A stretch of DNA of 64,000 nucleotides from an uncultured Victivallales bacterium (GCA_934661375.1 CAKUJH010000017.1:1-64000), one strand, 5' to 3'; positions 17,731-27,741 are shown, numbered from the stretch's first letter. Made by a program: numbers and translations. Notes: generated by a model not told the origin, from the letters alone.

Positions 17731-18615
17731 ATGAAAAAAGTGGAATTTGAAGGCTGGAAGAATTGTGTGGAGCTGACGAGCGGCGATTTCAAACTGATCG
17801 TGACGACGGACGTAGGTCCGCGGGTGATCGGCGGTTTTGTCGGCAGCAGCAGAAACATTTTTCACGTGGACCCCGCCCTCGCCGGCACATCCGGCGCGAA
17901 GGAATGGGTCAACTACGGCGGACACCGCCTGTGGCATTCCCCTGAAGCCAAACCCCGCACGTATGCTCCCGACAACTCCAAAGTAACGGTCAAGGAACTC
18001 AAAGACGGTTCCGTGAAATTTTCCGCCGGAACGGAAAAATCCACCGGCATTTACAAGAGCATCACCATTAAACCGCTGGGCGACAACAAGTTCCGTGTGG
18101 AACACCGTCTGCGCAATGACAATCCGTGGGAAATTGAACTGGCTCCGTGGGCGTTGAGTGTGATGGCACCCGGGGGGACTGCGATTGCGCCGCAGAACAA
18201 AGCTCCGTTTGCATTGCTTCCGAATACCTTTTTCTCCTTCTGGCCCTACACCGATCTGGCGGATAAACGCATTACTTTCGGGCATGATTTCATTCTGCTG
18301 AAACAGATGACCGGTATGCCGCCGTTCAAGCTCGGTTTCAACTGCGAAAACGGCTGGATCGCTTATGCCAACAACGGTACGCTGTTTGTGAAAACGTTTG
18401 AATATTTCGTGGATGCGGAATATCCGGACAACGGATGCAGTGTTGAACTTTATACCAACGGCGAAATGCTGGAAGCGGAAACGCTGGCTCCGCTGTATGC
18501 CATTTCCGAGGGCGAGGAAATCGTCCATGTGGAAGAATGGCTCTGCACTGCCGGTCCGAAAAAAATCGACACCGAAAAGGAAGCGGCGAAATATCTGCCG
18601 GTTCCGCAGGTCTGA
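17731..18615 (+). CDS. DUF4380-like / galactose-mutarotase-fold protein
   Basis: A 294-aa beta-rich soluble protein with motifs of the DUF4380 group: FKLIVTTDVGPRVIGGFVG, WVNYGGHRLWHSPE, FRVEHRLRND and ELAPWALSVMAPGG. The fold is related to aldose 1-epimerases, and His and Glu residues in these motifs could bind sugar. AGAAGGAG is spaced properly for the ATG at 17731 and too close for one at 17725. Nothing ties it to its neighbours except a short gap. Function is unknown; a sugar-processing role is inferred from the fold. Confidence 0.65.
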   Translation: MKKVEFEGWKNCVELTSGDFKLIVTTDVGPRVIGGFVGSSRNIFHVDPALAGTSGAKEWVNYGGHRLWHSPEAKPRTYAPDNSKVTVKELKDGSVKFSAGTEKSTGIYKSITIKPLGDNKFRVEHRLRNDNPWEIELAPWALSVMAPGGTAIAPQNKAPFALLPNTFFSFWPYTDLADKRITFGHDFILLKQMTGMPPFKLGFNCENGWIAYANNGTLFVKTFEYFVDAEYPDNGCSVELYTNGEMLEAETLAPLYAISEGEEIVHVEEWLCTAGPKKIDTEKEAAKYLPVPQV

Positions 18616-18627
18616 TTCCGTTTTTTC

Positions 18628-19665
18628 ATGAATCCGCAGCAGACAGAATCCGCATTCCCGGCGATTTACGCGCCGGGTGTGCCGCTCCTTGCACCTATTG
18701 CCGGACATACCGACCTGCCGATGCGTCTTTCCGCCCGGCGGCACGGCTGCCGGTATGCGTTTACGGAAATGGTTGACGCCGGGTCGCTGGTTTTCGGCAA
18801 TTATAAAACCAATGAACTGCTGATTGCCCGCGATCCCTCGGAGGATTTCCTCGGCATTCAGCTGGTCGGTTCGGATCCGGACATTCTGAAAAAAGCTGCG
18901 GAAATTGTAAATACTCATGCCTTCTCCGTTCTGGATTTCAATCTGGGATGTCCCGCACCGAAAGTGGCGAAAAAAGGGGAGGGGATTTCGTTTGTGATAC
19001 AGCGTCCGGATGAAGCGATCCGTGCGTTTTCTGTGCTGGCGGAAAATTCCCGGATTCCGGTAACCGCCAAAACCCGTATTCTTTCCGAAACCGATCCGGA
19101 GCCGACGGTTCGTTTCGCTCTCCGGCTTCAGGATGCCGGGGCGCAGGCATTGACTCTGCACGGACGTCTGATGAAAAAGTTTTATTCCGGACCGGTATTT
19201 TTTGAAATCATCCGGGCAGTACGGGAAGCGTTGTCCATTCCCGTCATAGCCAACGGCGGAGCGTTGTCGCAGCCGCTGTATCAGGAACTGATGGAGCAGA
19301 CCGACTGTGCCAACGGCATGGTGGCACGCGGCGCGTGCGGCAATCCGTGGATTTTCCGTGAAATCAGCCAGGGGCGTCTGAATCCGCCCACCTTGGCAGA
19401 GTTCGCCACGGAAATCCGGCTGCATTTTGACGCCATGATGTCGTTTTACGGCATGGAAAACGGATTGCGGATCTGCCGTAAAACCTTGCTTGAATATTTG
19501 CGCGGACGCGGTTTCCCCGGAGAACTGCGGGCGTCCGTGTCAACACTCAATTCGCTGGATGCATTTGAAACCATGATGCGGCGTGTGGAGGAGGGACCGT
19601 CTCCGCGTTACTGGCAGATGTTGGAACAGGATTTGTCCATGGAACGCCGTCTGGCGCGTTCCTGA
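18628..19665 (+). CDS. tRNA-dihydrouridine synthase
   Basis: A 345-aa FMN-dependent TIM-barrel enzyme that reduces uridines in tRNA D-loops. It has APIAGHTDLPMR at the start of the barrel, FLGIQLVGSDP, the catalytic-Cys motif DFNLGCPAPKVAKKGEG (Cys near residue 109), LTLHGRL and IANGGA for phosphate binding, and ARGACGNPWIF. Length is normal. The subfamily (DusA, B or C) is not assigned. It starts 12 bases after the DUF4380-like gene. Confidence 0.9.
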   Translation: MNPQQTESAFPAIYAPGVPLLAPIAGHTDLPMRLSARRHGCRYAFTEMVDAGSLVFGNYKTNELLIARDPSEDFLGIQLVGSDPDILKKAAEIVNTHAFSVLDFNLGCPAPKVAKKGEGISFVIQRPDEAIRAFSVLAENSRIPVTAKTRILSETDPEPTVRFALRLQDAGAQALTLHGRLMKKFYSGPVFFEIIRAVREALSIPVIANGGALSQPLYQELMEQTDCANGMVARGACGNPWIFREISQGRLNPPTLAEFATEIRLHFDAMMSFYGMENGLRICRKTLLEYLRGRGFPGELRASVSTLNSLDAFETMMRRVEEGPSPRYWQMLEQDLSMERRLARS

Positions 19666-19666
19666 T

Positions 19667-19709
19667 TTCCGGAAAACCGGTATTCTGCCGTTTCTCCGGA
19701 ATATTTTAT
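19667..19709. terminator. weak bidirectional hairpin between convergent genes
   Basis: Stem TTCCGGA (19667-19673) and TCCGGAA (19695-19701) followed by a T-rich stretch, between the dus gene and the oppositely oriented histidine kinase. Confidence 0.4.
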
Positions 19710-21631
19710 TTCTTGTCCGCGGGCGGCAGTATGACATCGAAAGCCGCGCCCCGTCCGGGCAGATTCATCACCTGAATCCAGCCATGGTGCGCAATCATGG
19801 TTCCATATGCCATTGCCAGCCCCATGCCGGTTCCTTCCCCGGCGGGTTTGGTGGTGAAGAACGGCTCGAATATGCGGGAACGGATCGCCGCATCTATTCC
19901 CGGTCCGGTGTCTTCCACCCGGATCGCCCGGTAATCATTCCGGATTTTGAGTTCCGCATCGCTGGGCGGTTCCAGCTTGATGTTCAGACTTTGCGGCGTA
20001 CCGATCCGGATGGTCAGCGATTTTTCCGATTCCGGCTGATTTTTCATGGCGTCCTTGGCATTGATCATCAGGTTCATCAACGCCTGCTGCAATTGAATCG
20101 GGTCGCCGATAATGGCGGGATCGGACGGATCTTTTTCAATCCGGAAAGAGATTCCCGACTGTGTGCTGGGCAGAAACAGTTCGGCGCATTTTTCCACCAG
20201 GGCGTTCAGCCGGATCTCCTGCTGCTGGTAACTGCCTTTCCGGGCAAAACTCAACATCTGGGAAGTCAGAGTCCCCGCCAGTTCCGTGATATGATCAATC
20301 TTGTGCAGATTCCGCAGAACGTCCTCATCCTTGACATCGTGCATCAGCAGAATGATGTCCAGATGTCCCTGTATGGCATGAATATAGTTGTTGAAGTCAT
20401 GGGCAATTCCGCCCGCCAGACGCCCGATCGCTTCCAGTCTCTGCCGGTGCGAGACCTGGATATTCCATTCTTCGCGTTCGCGTTCCAGCTTCCGGCGTTC
20501 CGTCACGTCGCGTCCGAAAGTAATCAGCAGCGGAGTTTTTTCAAACGGGATGGCGACAATGGACAGATCGATTTCCGTGCCGGCGCCGGGGATGGTCAGC
20601 TGCACGGAAACACTGCGGTTTTCCTGCGGCACAGTGTGACTGGTCAGTGGTTTCCAGACTTCCGGTTTCAAGCCGGACAGTTCCTCAAAACGCCGGTTGA
20701 TCAGGTCGGAGAGCGTTTTCAGATGCAGCATCCGCAAGGCGGCATGGTTGGCGTCAATCACGATTCCGTCGGAATTCATGATGACGATCATATCGCTGGC
20801 GTTCTGCACCAGCAGACGGTACCGTTCCTGTGATTCCCGGAGATTCTCTTCCAGTTTCAGCGTTTTGCCGTATGCTCCGAAAAACGCCAGAATAATATCC
20901 AGCGTCCGGCGCGATTCTCCGGGTGTTTCATACCGGATCCGGCTCAGATAGAAAGTCGTGAGTATACTGATGACCAGCACAAACGCGGCGCGGGTCAGGT
21001 AGGAACTGGTCAGGGAACTCCACCATTGCGGCGTTCCCCAGAAGGCAATGGTGACGAATACCAGATGATCGGTCAGCTGCACCAGAATCAGCGAACCCAG
21101 CACGGTCAGGAACAATCGGCATTTCAGATTGTGCAGACGCTGGAACAGAATCGGCACCAGAAACAGATCCAGCGACAGCGCGACAATGGTCGCCGCCATC
21201 ATCCGGCTGCTGGAACGGAGCAGAAATTCCAATGCTTCCGAACCCGGTCCCTGCGAAATGGAATAGCCAGGCCAGGAACACTGCATCAGGGTCATGAACA
21301 TCAGATAGACATAGAATCCCAGCGAAGCCATCATGCCGATGATGATCCGCTGAGCCATCAGCGTACCGTCCGCTACATAGACCACAACCAGGATCGCCAG
21401 AAACGGCAGAGTCAGCACCGAGGATGAGAGCGGGTAATCCAGTCCCGGATATCCCAGCGCAAGACTCAGCCCGGAAGCTCCCACGATCTGGGAGAAAATC
21501 AGCAGAACCCCCAGAGCAATATAGAACGGCGCAGTACCCAGAATCCGCCGCAGTCCGTGCAGAATCAGCAATCCTGCCAGGATAAACGTCATTTCCAGAA
21601 TGGTCAGACAATATCCTATGAAAATTTCCAT
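19706..21631 (-). CDS. membrane-bound hybrid-less sensor histidine kinase with PAS domain
   Basis: A 641-aa kinase. About 250 N-terminal residues hold roughly seven hydrophobic segments, followed by a PAS domain (NASDMIVIMNSDGIVIDANH) near 275-390, the phospho-acceptor motif AGGIAHDFNNYIH with His near residue 411, and an ATPase domain with N-box NLMINAKDAM, VEDTGPGID and GTGMGLAMAYG. It should autophosphorylate on His in response to a membrane or ligand signal. No receiver domain or response regulator is seen next to it. It follows the Ser/Thr kinase gene by 27 bases on the same strand, so the two kinases are probably cotranscribed. Confidence 0.9.
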   Translation of the reverse strand: MEIFIGYCLTILEMTFILAGLLILHGLRRILGTAPFYIALGVLLIFSQIVGASGLSLALGYPGLDYPLSSSVLTLPFLAILVVVYVADGTLMAQRIIIGMMASLGFYVYLMFMTLMQCSWPGYSISQGPGSEALEFLLRSSSRMMAATIVALSLDLFLVPILFQRLHNLKCRLFLTVLGSLILVQLTDHLVFVTIAFWGTPQWWSSLTSSYLTRAAFVLVISILTTFYLSRIRYETPGESRRTLDIILAFFGAYGKTLKLEENLRESQERYRLLVQNASDMIVIMNSDGIVIDANHAALRMLHLKTLSDLINRRFEELSGLKPEVWKPLTSHTVPQENRSVSVQLTIPGAGTEIDLSIVAIPFEKTPLLITFGRDVTERRKLEREREEWNIQVSHRQRLEAIGRLAGGIAHDFNNYIHAIQGHLDIILLMHDVKDEDVLRNLHKIDHITELAGTLTSQMLSFARKGSYQQQEIRLNALVEKCAELFLPSTQSGISFRIEKDPSDPAIIGDPIQLQQALMNLMINAKDAMKNQPESEKSLTIRIGTPQSLNIKLEPPSDAELKIRNDYRAIRVEDTGPGIDAAIRSRIFEPFFTTKPAGEGTGMGLAMAYGTMIAHHGWIQVMNLPGRGAAFDVILPPADKK

Positions 21632-21658
21632 TCCGTTTCCCTTGACATCCGTTTCCGG

Positions 21659-24226
21659 TTATCTTCTTCTTTTCGGCACCAGACGCTGATATTCCGGCAC
21701 ATCTCCGAACTTGCGTGCGGCTGCGGCTTTGTCTGAAGCCTGAACCAGGGCTGCCCGCAGATATTCCGTGACAAAACGGCTGTATGCCGCCTGCTGCGCA
21801 CTGGTGGTATCCTGCGAAACCTGCCACGCTGTTTTGCCTTGTCCCATCCAGAAGAAGTAATACGGCAGCGTATCCAGTTTGTTCAGTTTGATTCCCGCAT
21901 TGACCGCAAAGACCCGGAAAGCGCGGGTCGACACGATTTTCCGGACTTCTTCCGTATATTCTTTCCCGGTAATGTTCCGGGCGTGAATCACTCCGTCTTT
22001 GATGCTTTCCAGTTTGCAGATATTGTGTTTGATTTCAATGTTCAGTCCGGTCAGAGCAGGATCTCCGCTGGTGAAAATGTGATCCCATTCCCACGCGCCT
22101 TCCATGATTTTCTGCAGGGCGTTTGCCCGGTTGACCAGCGTCCGAGCATACTGTTTCAGATGATCCGGCGCAGTGGTCATGGCGGCGGCATTGGTTTCAA
22201 AAATTTTCCGGAGTCCCGCTTCATCATGCTGATCCGCTTTGCGCTGGAGTTCCAGTACCATCTGCCGTTCAAGAGCAGTCATGCGGTTTCTGAAATTGGT
22301 GATTTCCTGCTGTTTTTTGGCTTGTTCCGCCTGTGCCAGCTGACGGTTCGCATCGGCTTCGCGTTTGCGTTCTGCTTCCTCCTTGCGGCGGCGTTCGGCT
22401 TCCTCTGCGGCAATCTGTTTCCGGCGTTGTTCATCTTCATATTTCTGAATGGCAGTCAGACGCGCATTTTCCACCTGTTCCTCGTCGTGTGCCGCAAAAT
22501 ACTGTACGATCTGCGCCAGCAGTTCCTGATCTTCCGCCGTTTCCGGAGCCGGATATTTTTTCAGGAACAGCCGGCATTGCCGCGCCGTATCGGCTGGATC
22601 GGTTTCTCCGCGGGTCTGAATCGTTTTCAGAACCGGACTGGCAGCTTTCCGGAATTCGGAAATTTCCGGCTTTGCACTTTCCGTTACCTGCTGAATGCCG
22701 GTTTTTGCCTTGTCCACGATTGCGGACCATTCCGTTTTCTTGACAAAGTGCATATATGCGGCAAATCCTCCAGCTCCCAGCACAGCCAGAATAACCAGTC
22801 CGGCAATCACCAGAACCACGGTTTTGCCGAGCCGTCCGCCGGAACCGTCCTTCTGTTTTTTCTTTTTGCCCTTCTGCGCCATGGCTTTTTTTGCGGCGGC
22901 TTCCGCGGCAGCCAGCAGTGCTGCAGTGTCCGGGTTCGGCGCGGCTTCTTTCGGAGCTTCCGTTTTTTTCTCCTGCGCGGGCATTTTGAGGGACGGCGCG
23001 CCCGGTTTCAGCGGTGTTTTTGCCGGTTGTTCCGCCGCCGGCGCCGCTGCCGCCGTCGCTTCGGGTTTGGACGGCATTTTCGGTTTGGCTATGCTCAATT
23101 TCGGCGGAGCTTTCGGTGCGGCCTTGGCGGCAGCTTCCGCGAAGGACGGATTTTCCGGAACCGTTTCCGTGCCGCTGTAATTCTGTTCTTCATGGATCCG
23201 GAGTTTCGGCGGGAGCGGCGTATGTGCCGCTTCCTCCTGATTGGAATGCTGTACCCGCAGAGAACCGGTAACGGTTGCCATTGCCGGATGCTGTCCGTGC
23301 CGGATCAGAGCCAGGTCTTCGGCAAGCTGAGCCGCACTCTGGTAACGCTGCGCCGGATCTTTTGCCATCATTTTTTCCACGACCAGAGCTACATCCTCCG
23401 GCACATCCGGGTTGATCCGGTTCGGAGGAATCAGCGTCCCGTAAAGATGCTGGCGGGTGATTTCAATGGCATTGGCGCCTTCATACGGGAAACGCCCGGT
23501 CAGCAAATGGTAGAAGGTCGCGCCCAGACTGTATATGTCGGTCCGGTTGTCCAGCGGATCGCCGGTAAGCTGTTCGGGGCTGATGTACTGCGGAGTGCCC
23601 ATGACCTCATCCCCGTCATTGATTCCGGTGTCGTCGCCGACTTTTGCCAGCCCCAGATCCGCCAGCTTGGCGCGTCCGTTGGAAGTCAGCATGATGTTGT
23701 CCGGTTTGATGTCCCTGTGAACCAGTTTTTCCTCTTCCCATGCGTAATCCAGCGCTTCGGCAATCTGCTGCACAATACTGATTGCCTGATCCACGGGAAT
23801 GACTTTTTCCCGTTTCAGGATATTCTTCATAGTTTCGCCGTTCACATGTTCCATGGCAAAGTAGAAAATTCCGTCATCATCGCCGACGGCGTATGCCTGC
23901 ACGATATTCGGGTGATTCAGTTTAGCCGCGGCGCGCGCTTCCTTGATGAAACCGACTACGAAATCCGCATTTTTGGCATAGGCGGCGGAAAGGATTTTCA
24001 GTGCAGCCGGACGATCCAGGGAAATCTGATGAGCCAGATACACAATTCCCATGCCGCCGCGTCCTATTTCGTGCATGATGATGAAATCGCCGATTACACT
24101 GCCCGGTGCTGTACGCGAGGAAGGCACGGACACCGGTTTGCCGCAATGACCGCACTGAACTGTTGAACCCATATCCGCATCGTCAACCGACACGATCCCT
24201 TTACATTCCGGACATTGAAAACGCAT
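21659..24226 (-). CDS. Ser/Thr protein kinase with N-terminal zinc ribbon and one membrane segment
   Basis: An 855-aa protein. Residues 1-35 hold a zinc ribbon (CPEC and CGHC). The kinase domain spans about 45-300: IGRGGMGIVYLA glycine loop, Lys in AALKIL, HRDIKPDN catalytic loop, DLGLAK and GTPQYISPEQ. Then comes an Ala/Pro/Lys-rich linker, a transmembrane helix (VVLVIAGLVILAVLGAGGFA) near 470-490 and a Lys/Glu-rich coiled coil (QIAAEEAERRRKEEAERKRE) facing outward. The layout is typical of Planctomycetes-Verrucomicrobia-Lentisphaerae PknB-like kinases. The target is unknown; the adjacent histidine kinase may share its signalling. Confidence 0.9.
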   Translation of the reverse strand: MRFQCPECKGIVSVDDADMGSTVQCGHCGKPVSVPSSRTAPGSVIGDFIIMHEIGRGGMGIVYLAHQISLDRPAALKILSAAYAKNADFVVGFIKEARAAAKLNHPNIVQAYAVGDDDGIFYFAMEHVNGETMKNILKREKVIPVDQAISIVQQIAEALDYAWEEEKLVHRDIKPDNIMLTSNGRAKLADLGLAKVGDDTGINDGDEVMGTPQYISPEQLTGDPLDNRTDIYSLGATFYHLLTGRFPYEGANAIEITRQHLYGTLIPPNRINPDVPEDVALVVEKMMAKDPAQRYQSAAQLAEDLALIRHGQHPAMATVTGSLRVQHSNQEEAAHTPLPPKLRIHEEQNYSGTETVPENPSFAEAAAKAAPKAPPKLSIAKPKMPSKPEATAAAAPAAEQPAKTPLKPGAPSLKMPAQEKKTEAPKEAAPNPDTAALLAAAEAAAKKAMAQKGKKKKQKDGSGGRLGKTVVLVIAGLVILAVLGAGGFAAYMHFVKKTEWSAIVDKAKTGIQQVTESAKPEISEFRKAASPVLKTIQTRGETDPADTARQCRLFLKKYPAPETAEDQELLAQIVQYFAAHDEEQVENARLTAIQKYEDEQRRKQIAAEEAERRRKEEAERKREADANRQLAQAEQAKKQQEITNFRNRMTALERQMVLELQRKADQHDEAGLRKIFETNAAAMTTAPDHLKQYARTLVNRANALQKIMEGAWEWDHIFTSGDPALTGLNIEIKHNICKLESIKDGVIHARNITGKEYTEEVRKIVSTRAFRVFAVNAGIKLNKLDTLPYYFFWMGQGKTAWQVSQDTTSAQQAAYSRFVTEYLRAALVQASDKAAAARKFGDVPEYQRLVPKRRR

Positions 24227-24285
24227 TCCGAATCTCCATCTTTTACAAACTGTTTGCCTTCAATATATAATCTTTTTCCCGGATT

Positions 24286-25698
24286 TCAAACGCATTCCGC
24301 ATTCTTTTTCCGTTTTATGAATTTTTTGACATATTCCGTTCCCGCGGTCAGCGCCGTTCCGCCCAATATGCAGATGTACGGGGCAAACAGCGGATAACGG
24401 TAGCGCAGTACAAAAAGAAACGGTATTGAGATCACCATGCCGAACAGAATCGGCAGAATCAGAATCAGCAGTGGAAACCGTTTCCGCATGAGAAACACCC
24501 CCGCCAGCGCCAGCACAAACAGTCCGGTGAAATATATGCGGATCAGTACAATCTGCCAGGGTTTCAGAATCACCAGATTCGGACACATTCTCCAATAATG
24601 AAAGAACCGTTCCTTCAGAATGAACCAGGTTTTTTCCGGGTATTTCATGATGCGTTCCCAGCCCCACTTTTTCCATTGTTCCGCCGCGTTCAGAAAATCT
24701 GTAATCCCCTGTTCCTTCATCATCAGGAGATGTTTGGCGTGATCCTCATTCCATTGGCGGGTTGTTGCTTCGGTATAAAACGAAAGATTTATATCCATCG
24801 TTTCATAGGTTACGACCATGATTTCCGAAAAGGACAGCCAGAAAACATATCCGCTGTAATAAGTTGTTGGATTCCAGCGTCCGCCCGCCAGCTTGTTGCG
24901 CACCGTCCATGGCAGCATGACCAGTGCAAATGCCAGCACAAACAGCAAGGCGTGTTTCCACAGTCCCGCCGGAAGCGGGCGGTACAGCTTCCAGAATGTC
25001 AATGCCGGAAAATTTTCTGCTCCGAATACCATGAAGCGCAGCCACAGCACACCCAGAAAAAACACGGGCAGCAGAATCGCCGTCGGACGGGTCAGGGCGG
25101 CAAGCCCCAGAAACAGACCGCTCAGCCAGAAGCCGCCGAAACTGCCGCGGCAGGCTTTCAGCAGAAACAGAAAAGCCAGTGCCAGACAGATCAGAAACAG
25201 GTTTTCCGTAGACCACGAAATGGTATAATACAACGCATACGGATAAAAGGAAAACAGCAGCGCACTCCACAGCGCACAGGTATTGCCCGCGGCTTCGCGT
25301 CCCAGCAGAAAAACACAATACACCGCCAGCAATGCCAGCAGCAGGGAAACCACTTTGGCGGAAACGGTTGTATCGAACGGCAGGAAAAACAATCCTGCGC
25401 CCAGCAGCGGAAACAGCGGAGTCCGTGCCAGATCCGTATGCAGTTCTCCCGGTTCGGCTCCCGGCGGAACTGGTTCGTGCCAGCGGTAATAACTCAGGGA
25501 AAAACCATTGCCTGCCGCCAGCTGCCGCGACAGTTCCATGTATTCATAGCCGTCGTTATGGTAAAAATCTTTTTCCGAAACTCTGCACAGCAGCCAGATC
25601 CGCGGAACTGCACCCAGCAGCAGAATCAGCAGAAGCAGCGGGTAAACCAGCTGCGGACGGGACAGAAAGGAGAATATTTCAGAAATTGTTTTCCACAT
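24286..25698 (-). CDS. ArnT/PMT-like (GT39/GT83) membrane glycosyltransferase
   Basis: A 470-aa polytopic membrane protein with about ten hydrophobic segments. The first loop carries YHNDGYEYMELSRQLAAG, with the acidic residues expected of GT-C enzymes, and MLPWTVRNK in a later loop is characteristic of this class. It would move a sugar from a lipid-phosphate donor on the outer face of the inner membrane. Its start overlaps by 20 bases the end of a GT2 gene that probably makes such a donor. The acceptor (lipid A, glycan or protein) cannot be read. Confidence 0.8.
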   Translation of the reverse strand: MWKTISEIFSFLSRPQLVYPLLLLILLLGAVPRIWLLCRVSEKDFYHNDGYEYMELSRQLAAGNGFSLSYYRWHEPVPPGAEPGELHTDLARTPLFPLLGAGLFFLPFDTTVSAKVVSLLLALLAVYCVFLLGREAAGNTCALWSALLFSFYPYALYYTISWSTENLFLICLALAFLFLLKACRGSFGGFWLSGLFLGLAALTRPTAILLPVFFLGVLWLRFMVFGAENFPALTFWKLYRPLPAGLWKHALLFVLAFALVMLPWTVRNKLAGGRWNPTTYYSGYVFWLSFSEIMVVTYETMDINLSFYTEATTRQWNEDHAKHLLMMKEQGITDFLNAAEQWKKWGWERIMKYPEKTWFILKERFFHYWRMCPNLVILKPWQIVLIRIYFTGLFVLALAGVFLMRKRFPLLILILPILFGMVISIPFLFVLRYRYPLFAPYICILGGTALTAGTEYVKKFIKRKKNAECV

Positions 25699-26467
25699 GC
25701 GGAACCAGGGTGTCGCGGTTGGATGGATTCAGCAGAATCCAGCTGCCCAGATGATGCCGGGCAAGCCAGAACCGCAGGGATACACCGAGGCAGCCGAATC
25801 CGTATTTCAGACTGCGGCCGAAACAGATGCTCGATGCTTCTTCAAAATATTTGGTCGGACAGCTGACTTCGGCAATCACAGCGCCGGTCCAGGCGATCTG
25901 CGCCAGCATTTCATTGTCGAAAATGAAATCGTCCGAGTTGTGCGAAAAATCCAGTTTTTCCAGCAGTTCCCGCGAAAAAGCCCGGTATCCGGTGTGATAC
26001 TCCGAGAGTTTCTGACCGAGAAACAGATTTTCCGTAAAAGTCAGGAAACGGTTGCTGATGTATTTGTAGAACGGCATTCCGCCGCGCAGCGCATAACCGC
26101 CCAGAATCCGCGAACCCAGGACGCAATGGTACAGTCCGTTGCCGATCATGGACGCCATGGCGGGAATCAGCATCGGCGTGTACTGGTAATCCGGATGAAC
26201 CATGATGACAATGTCCGCACCGTCTTCCAGCGCCAGTCTGTAACATTGTTTCTGGTTGCCTCCATACCCGGAATTGTGTTCCATGCGGTATGCCAGAACC
26301 TTGTCGAGCGACTTCGCAATTTCATACGTGCTGTCGCCGCTGGCGTCGTCCACAACAATGACCCGGTCGACAAATGGCTGGGCTATGACTTCCCGCCACG
26401 TTTTCAGCAAGGTTTTTTCCGCATTGTATGCGGGCATGACCACGGTTACTTTTTTGCCGTTATACAT
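25679..26467 (-). CDS. family 2 glycosyltransferase, polyprenyl-phosphate sugar synthase-like
   Basis: A 262-aa GT2 enzyme: TVVMPAYNAEKTLLKTW, VIVVDDASGDSTYE and DIVIMVHPDYQYTP (metal site D-x-Y form typical of dolichol-phosphate-mannose-synthase-like enzymes). It lacks long C-terminal membrane helices. It likely charges undecaprenyl phosphate with a sugar for the downstream GT39/83-like enzyme, whose gene overlaps it. This pairing is the main support for the assignment. Confidence 0.85.
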   Translation of the reverse strand: MYNGKKVTVVMPAYNAEKTLLKTWREVIAQPFVDRVIVVDDASGDSTYEIAKSLDKVLAYRMEHNSGYGGNQKQCYRLALEDGADIVIMVHPDYQYTPMLIPAMASMIGNGLYHCVLGSRILGGYALRGGMPFYKYISNRFLTFTENLFLGQKLSEYHTGYRAFSRELLEKLDFSHNSDDFIFDNEMLAQIAWTGAVIAEVSCPTKYFEEASSICFGRSLKYGFGCLGVSLRFWLARHHLGSWILLNPSNRDTLVPHVENNF

Positions 26468-26535
26468 GAATCAGCCGTTCTTTTTTTTGACCGGCGACCC
26501 GTCCGCCGGAACGGATGAGTCTCCAGCCGGGGACA

Positions 26536-27687
26536 TCAGGCTTTGTAACGCAGTTCGCCGTCAACAAAAGCACTGCTGACTTTGAACTTGTCGTTCAGAA
26601 TGACAATGTCCGCGCAATAGCCAGGAGCCAGTTTGCCGACTTTTTCCAGACCCAGCGCCTGTGCCTGGTTGAAGGACGTCGTTTTGACCAGCTGTTCGAG
26701 CGGCAGACCGGTGATTTCGTACACGTTGCGCAGCGCATCGCAGATCTGGAGCGTACTGCCGGCAAGTGCGCCGTTGGAAGCCAGACGCGCCGCGCCATCC
26801 TTCACGATCACGGGCAGACCGCCCAGCGAGGATTCGCCGTCGGGCATACCTGCCGCGCGCATGGCGTCGGTGATCAGCTGGATGTGATTGACGTCTTTCA
26901 GCGAAAACACCAGTTTGATCATATCCGGGCAGAGGTGCAGTTTGTCGCAGATCATTTCAATGTAGACTTCCTGATGCAGCAGCCCCGCGCCGACCAGACC
27001 GATGTCACGGTGGTGCAGCGGCGTCATCTGGTTGCAGAAATGGGTCAGACTGCTCAAGCCGTGGTCGTACGCTTTCTTGAAATCGGCATACTTCGCCGCA
27101 CTGTGAACGCAGGACGGCAGGATTCCGGCGGAAATCAGTTCCGCGGCAAATTCCGCACCGCGCGGCATTTCCACTGCATAGGAAACTTTTTTCACCGGAT
27201 AAATCGCGTTCAGACGCTTGACCATTTCAATATCCGGTTCGCGGACGTATTCCGGGTTCTGCGCGCCGAGGCATTTCGGGTTGATGAACGGACCTTCCAG
27301 GTGAACTCCCGGCAGTTTGCATCCCTTGACGCCTTTTTTCGTGTAATTCGCGGCAGTCTGGAGCGAACGCGCCAGCAGATCTTCGGGCAGGGTGAGGGTG
27401 GTCGGAAGATAGCTGGTAACACCTTCCTTGAGTTTGTCAATGCCGATGGTTTCCATCGCTTCGTCCGTGGCGTCGCAGAAATCAACGCCGGATTTGCCGT
27501 GGCAATGAACATCAATAAAACCGGGCATGGTCATGGCGCCGCAGACATCAATGAGCTGATCGGCCGCCGGCAGGGCGTCTCCTTCCGCATAGATGCGTTG
27601 AATCATTCCCTTGTCCACCAGAATGGAACTTCCCTTGAAATTCTGATCCGGGGAAATCAAATGACAATTTTTCAGCAGCAGACTCAT
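26536..27687 (-). CDS. nagA: N-acetylglucosamine-6-phosphate deacetylase
   Basis: A 383-aa amidohydrolase that converts GlcNAc-6-phosphate to glucosamine-6-phosphate and acetate. Motifs: PGFIDVHCHGKSGVDF (metal site HxH), HLEGPFINP, HSAAKYADF and THFCNQMTPLHHRD, then TDAMRAAGMPDG with the catalytic Asp. AAGGAG about ten bases before the ATG at 27687 decides the start over an earlier in-frame codon. It serves as the entry point for amino sugars from the sialic acid and hexosamine genes elsewhere in the window, although it is not in those operons. Confidence 0.92.
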   Translation of the reverse strand: MSLLLKNCHLISPDQNFKGSSILVDKGMIQRIYAEGDALPAADQLIDVCGAMTMPGFIDVHCHGKSGVDFCDATDEAMETIGIDKLKEGVTSYLPTTLTLPEDLLARSLQTAANYTKKGVKGCKLPGVHLEGPFINPKCLGAQNPEYVREPDIEMVKRLNAIYPVKKVSYAVEMPRGAEFAAELISAGILPSCVHSAAKYADFKKAYDHGLSSLTHFCNQMTPLHHRDIGLVGAGLLHQEVYIEMICDKLHLCPDMIKLVFSLKDVNHIQLITDAMRAAGMPDGESSLGGLPVIVKDGAARLASNGALAGSTLQICDALRNVYEITGLPLEQLVKTTSFNQAQALGLEKVGKLAPGYCADIVILNDKFKVSSAFVDGELRYKA

Positions 27688-27741
27688 ATTCGTTGCACTC
27701 CTTATTATAAATTCATGTTTGAAAACCAAACCTCTTTCCGC

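Noticed and set aside
21839..24166. 775-codon open frame on the plus strand opposite the Ser/Thr kinase
   Set aside because: It is the antisense of a gene with unmistakable kinase motifs, and its product is Arg/Phe-rich without motifs; a codon-bias shadow.
26480..26520. Hairpin CCGGCG...CGCCGG as terminator of nagA
   Set aside because: On the minus strand the stem is followed by A's, not T's, and it overlaps the space before the next gene's start.
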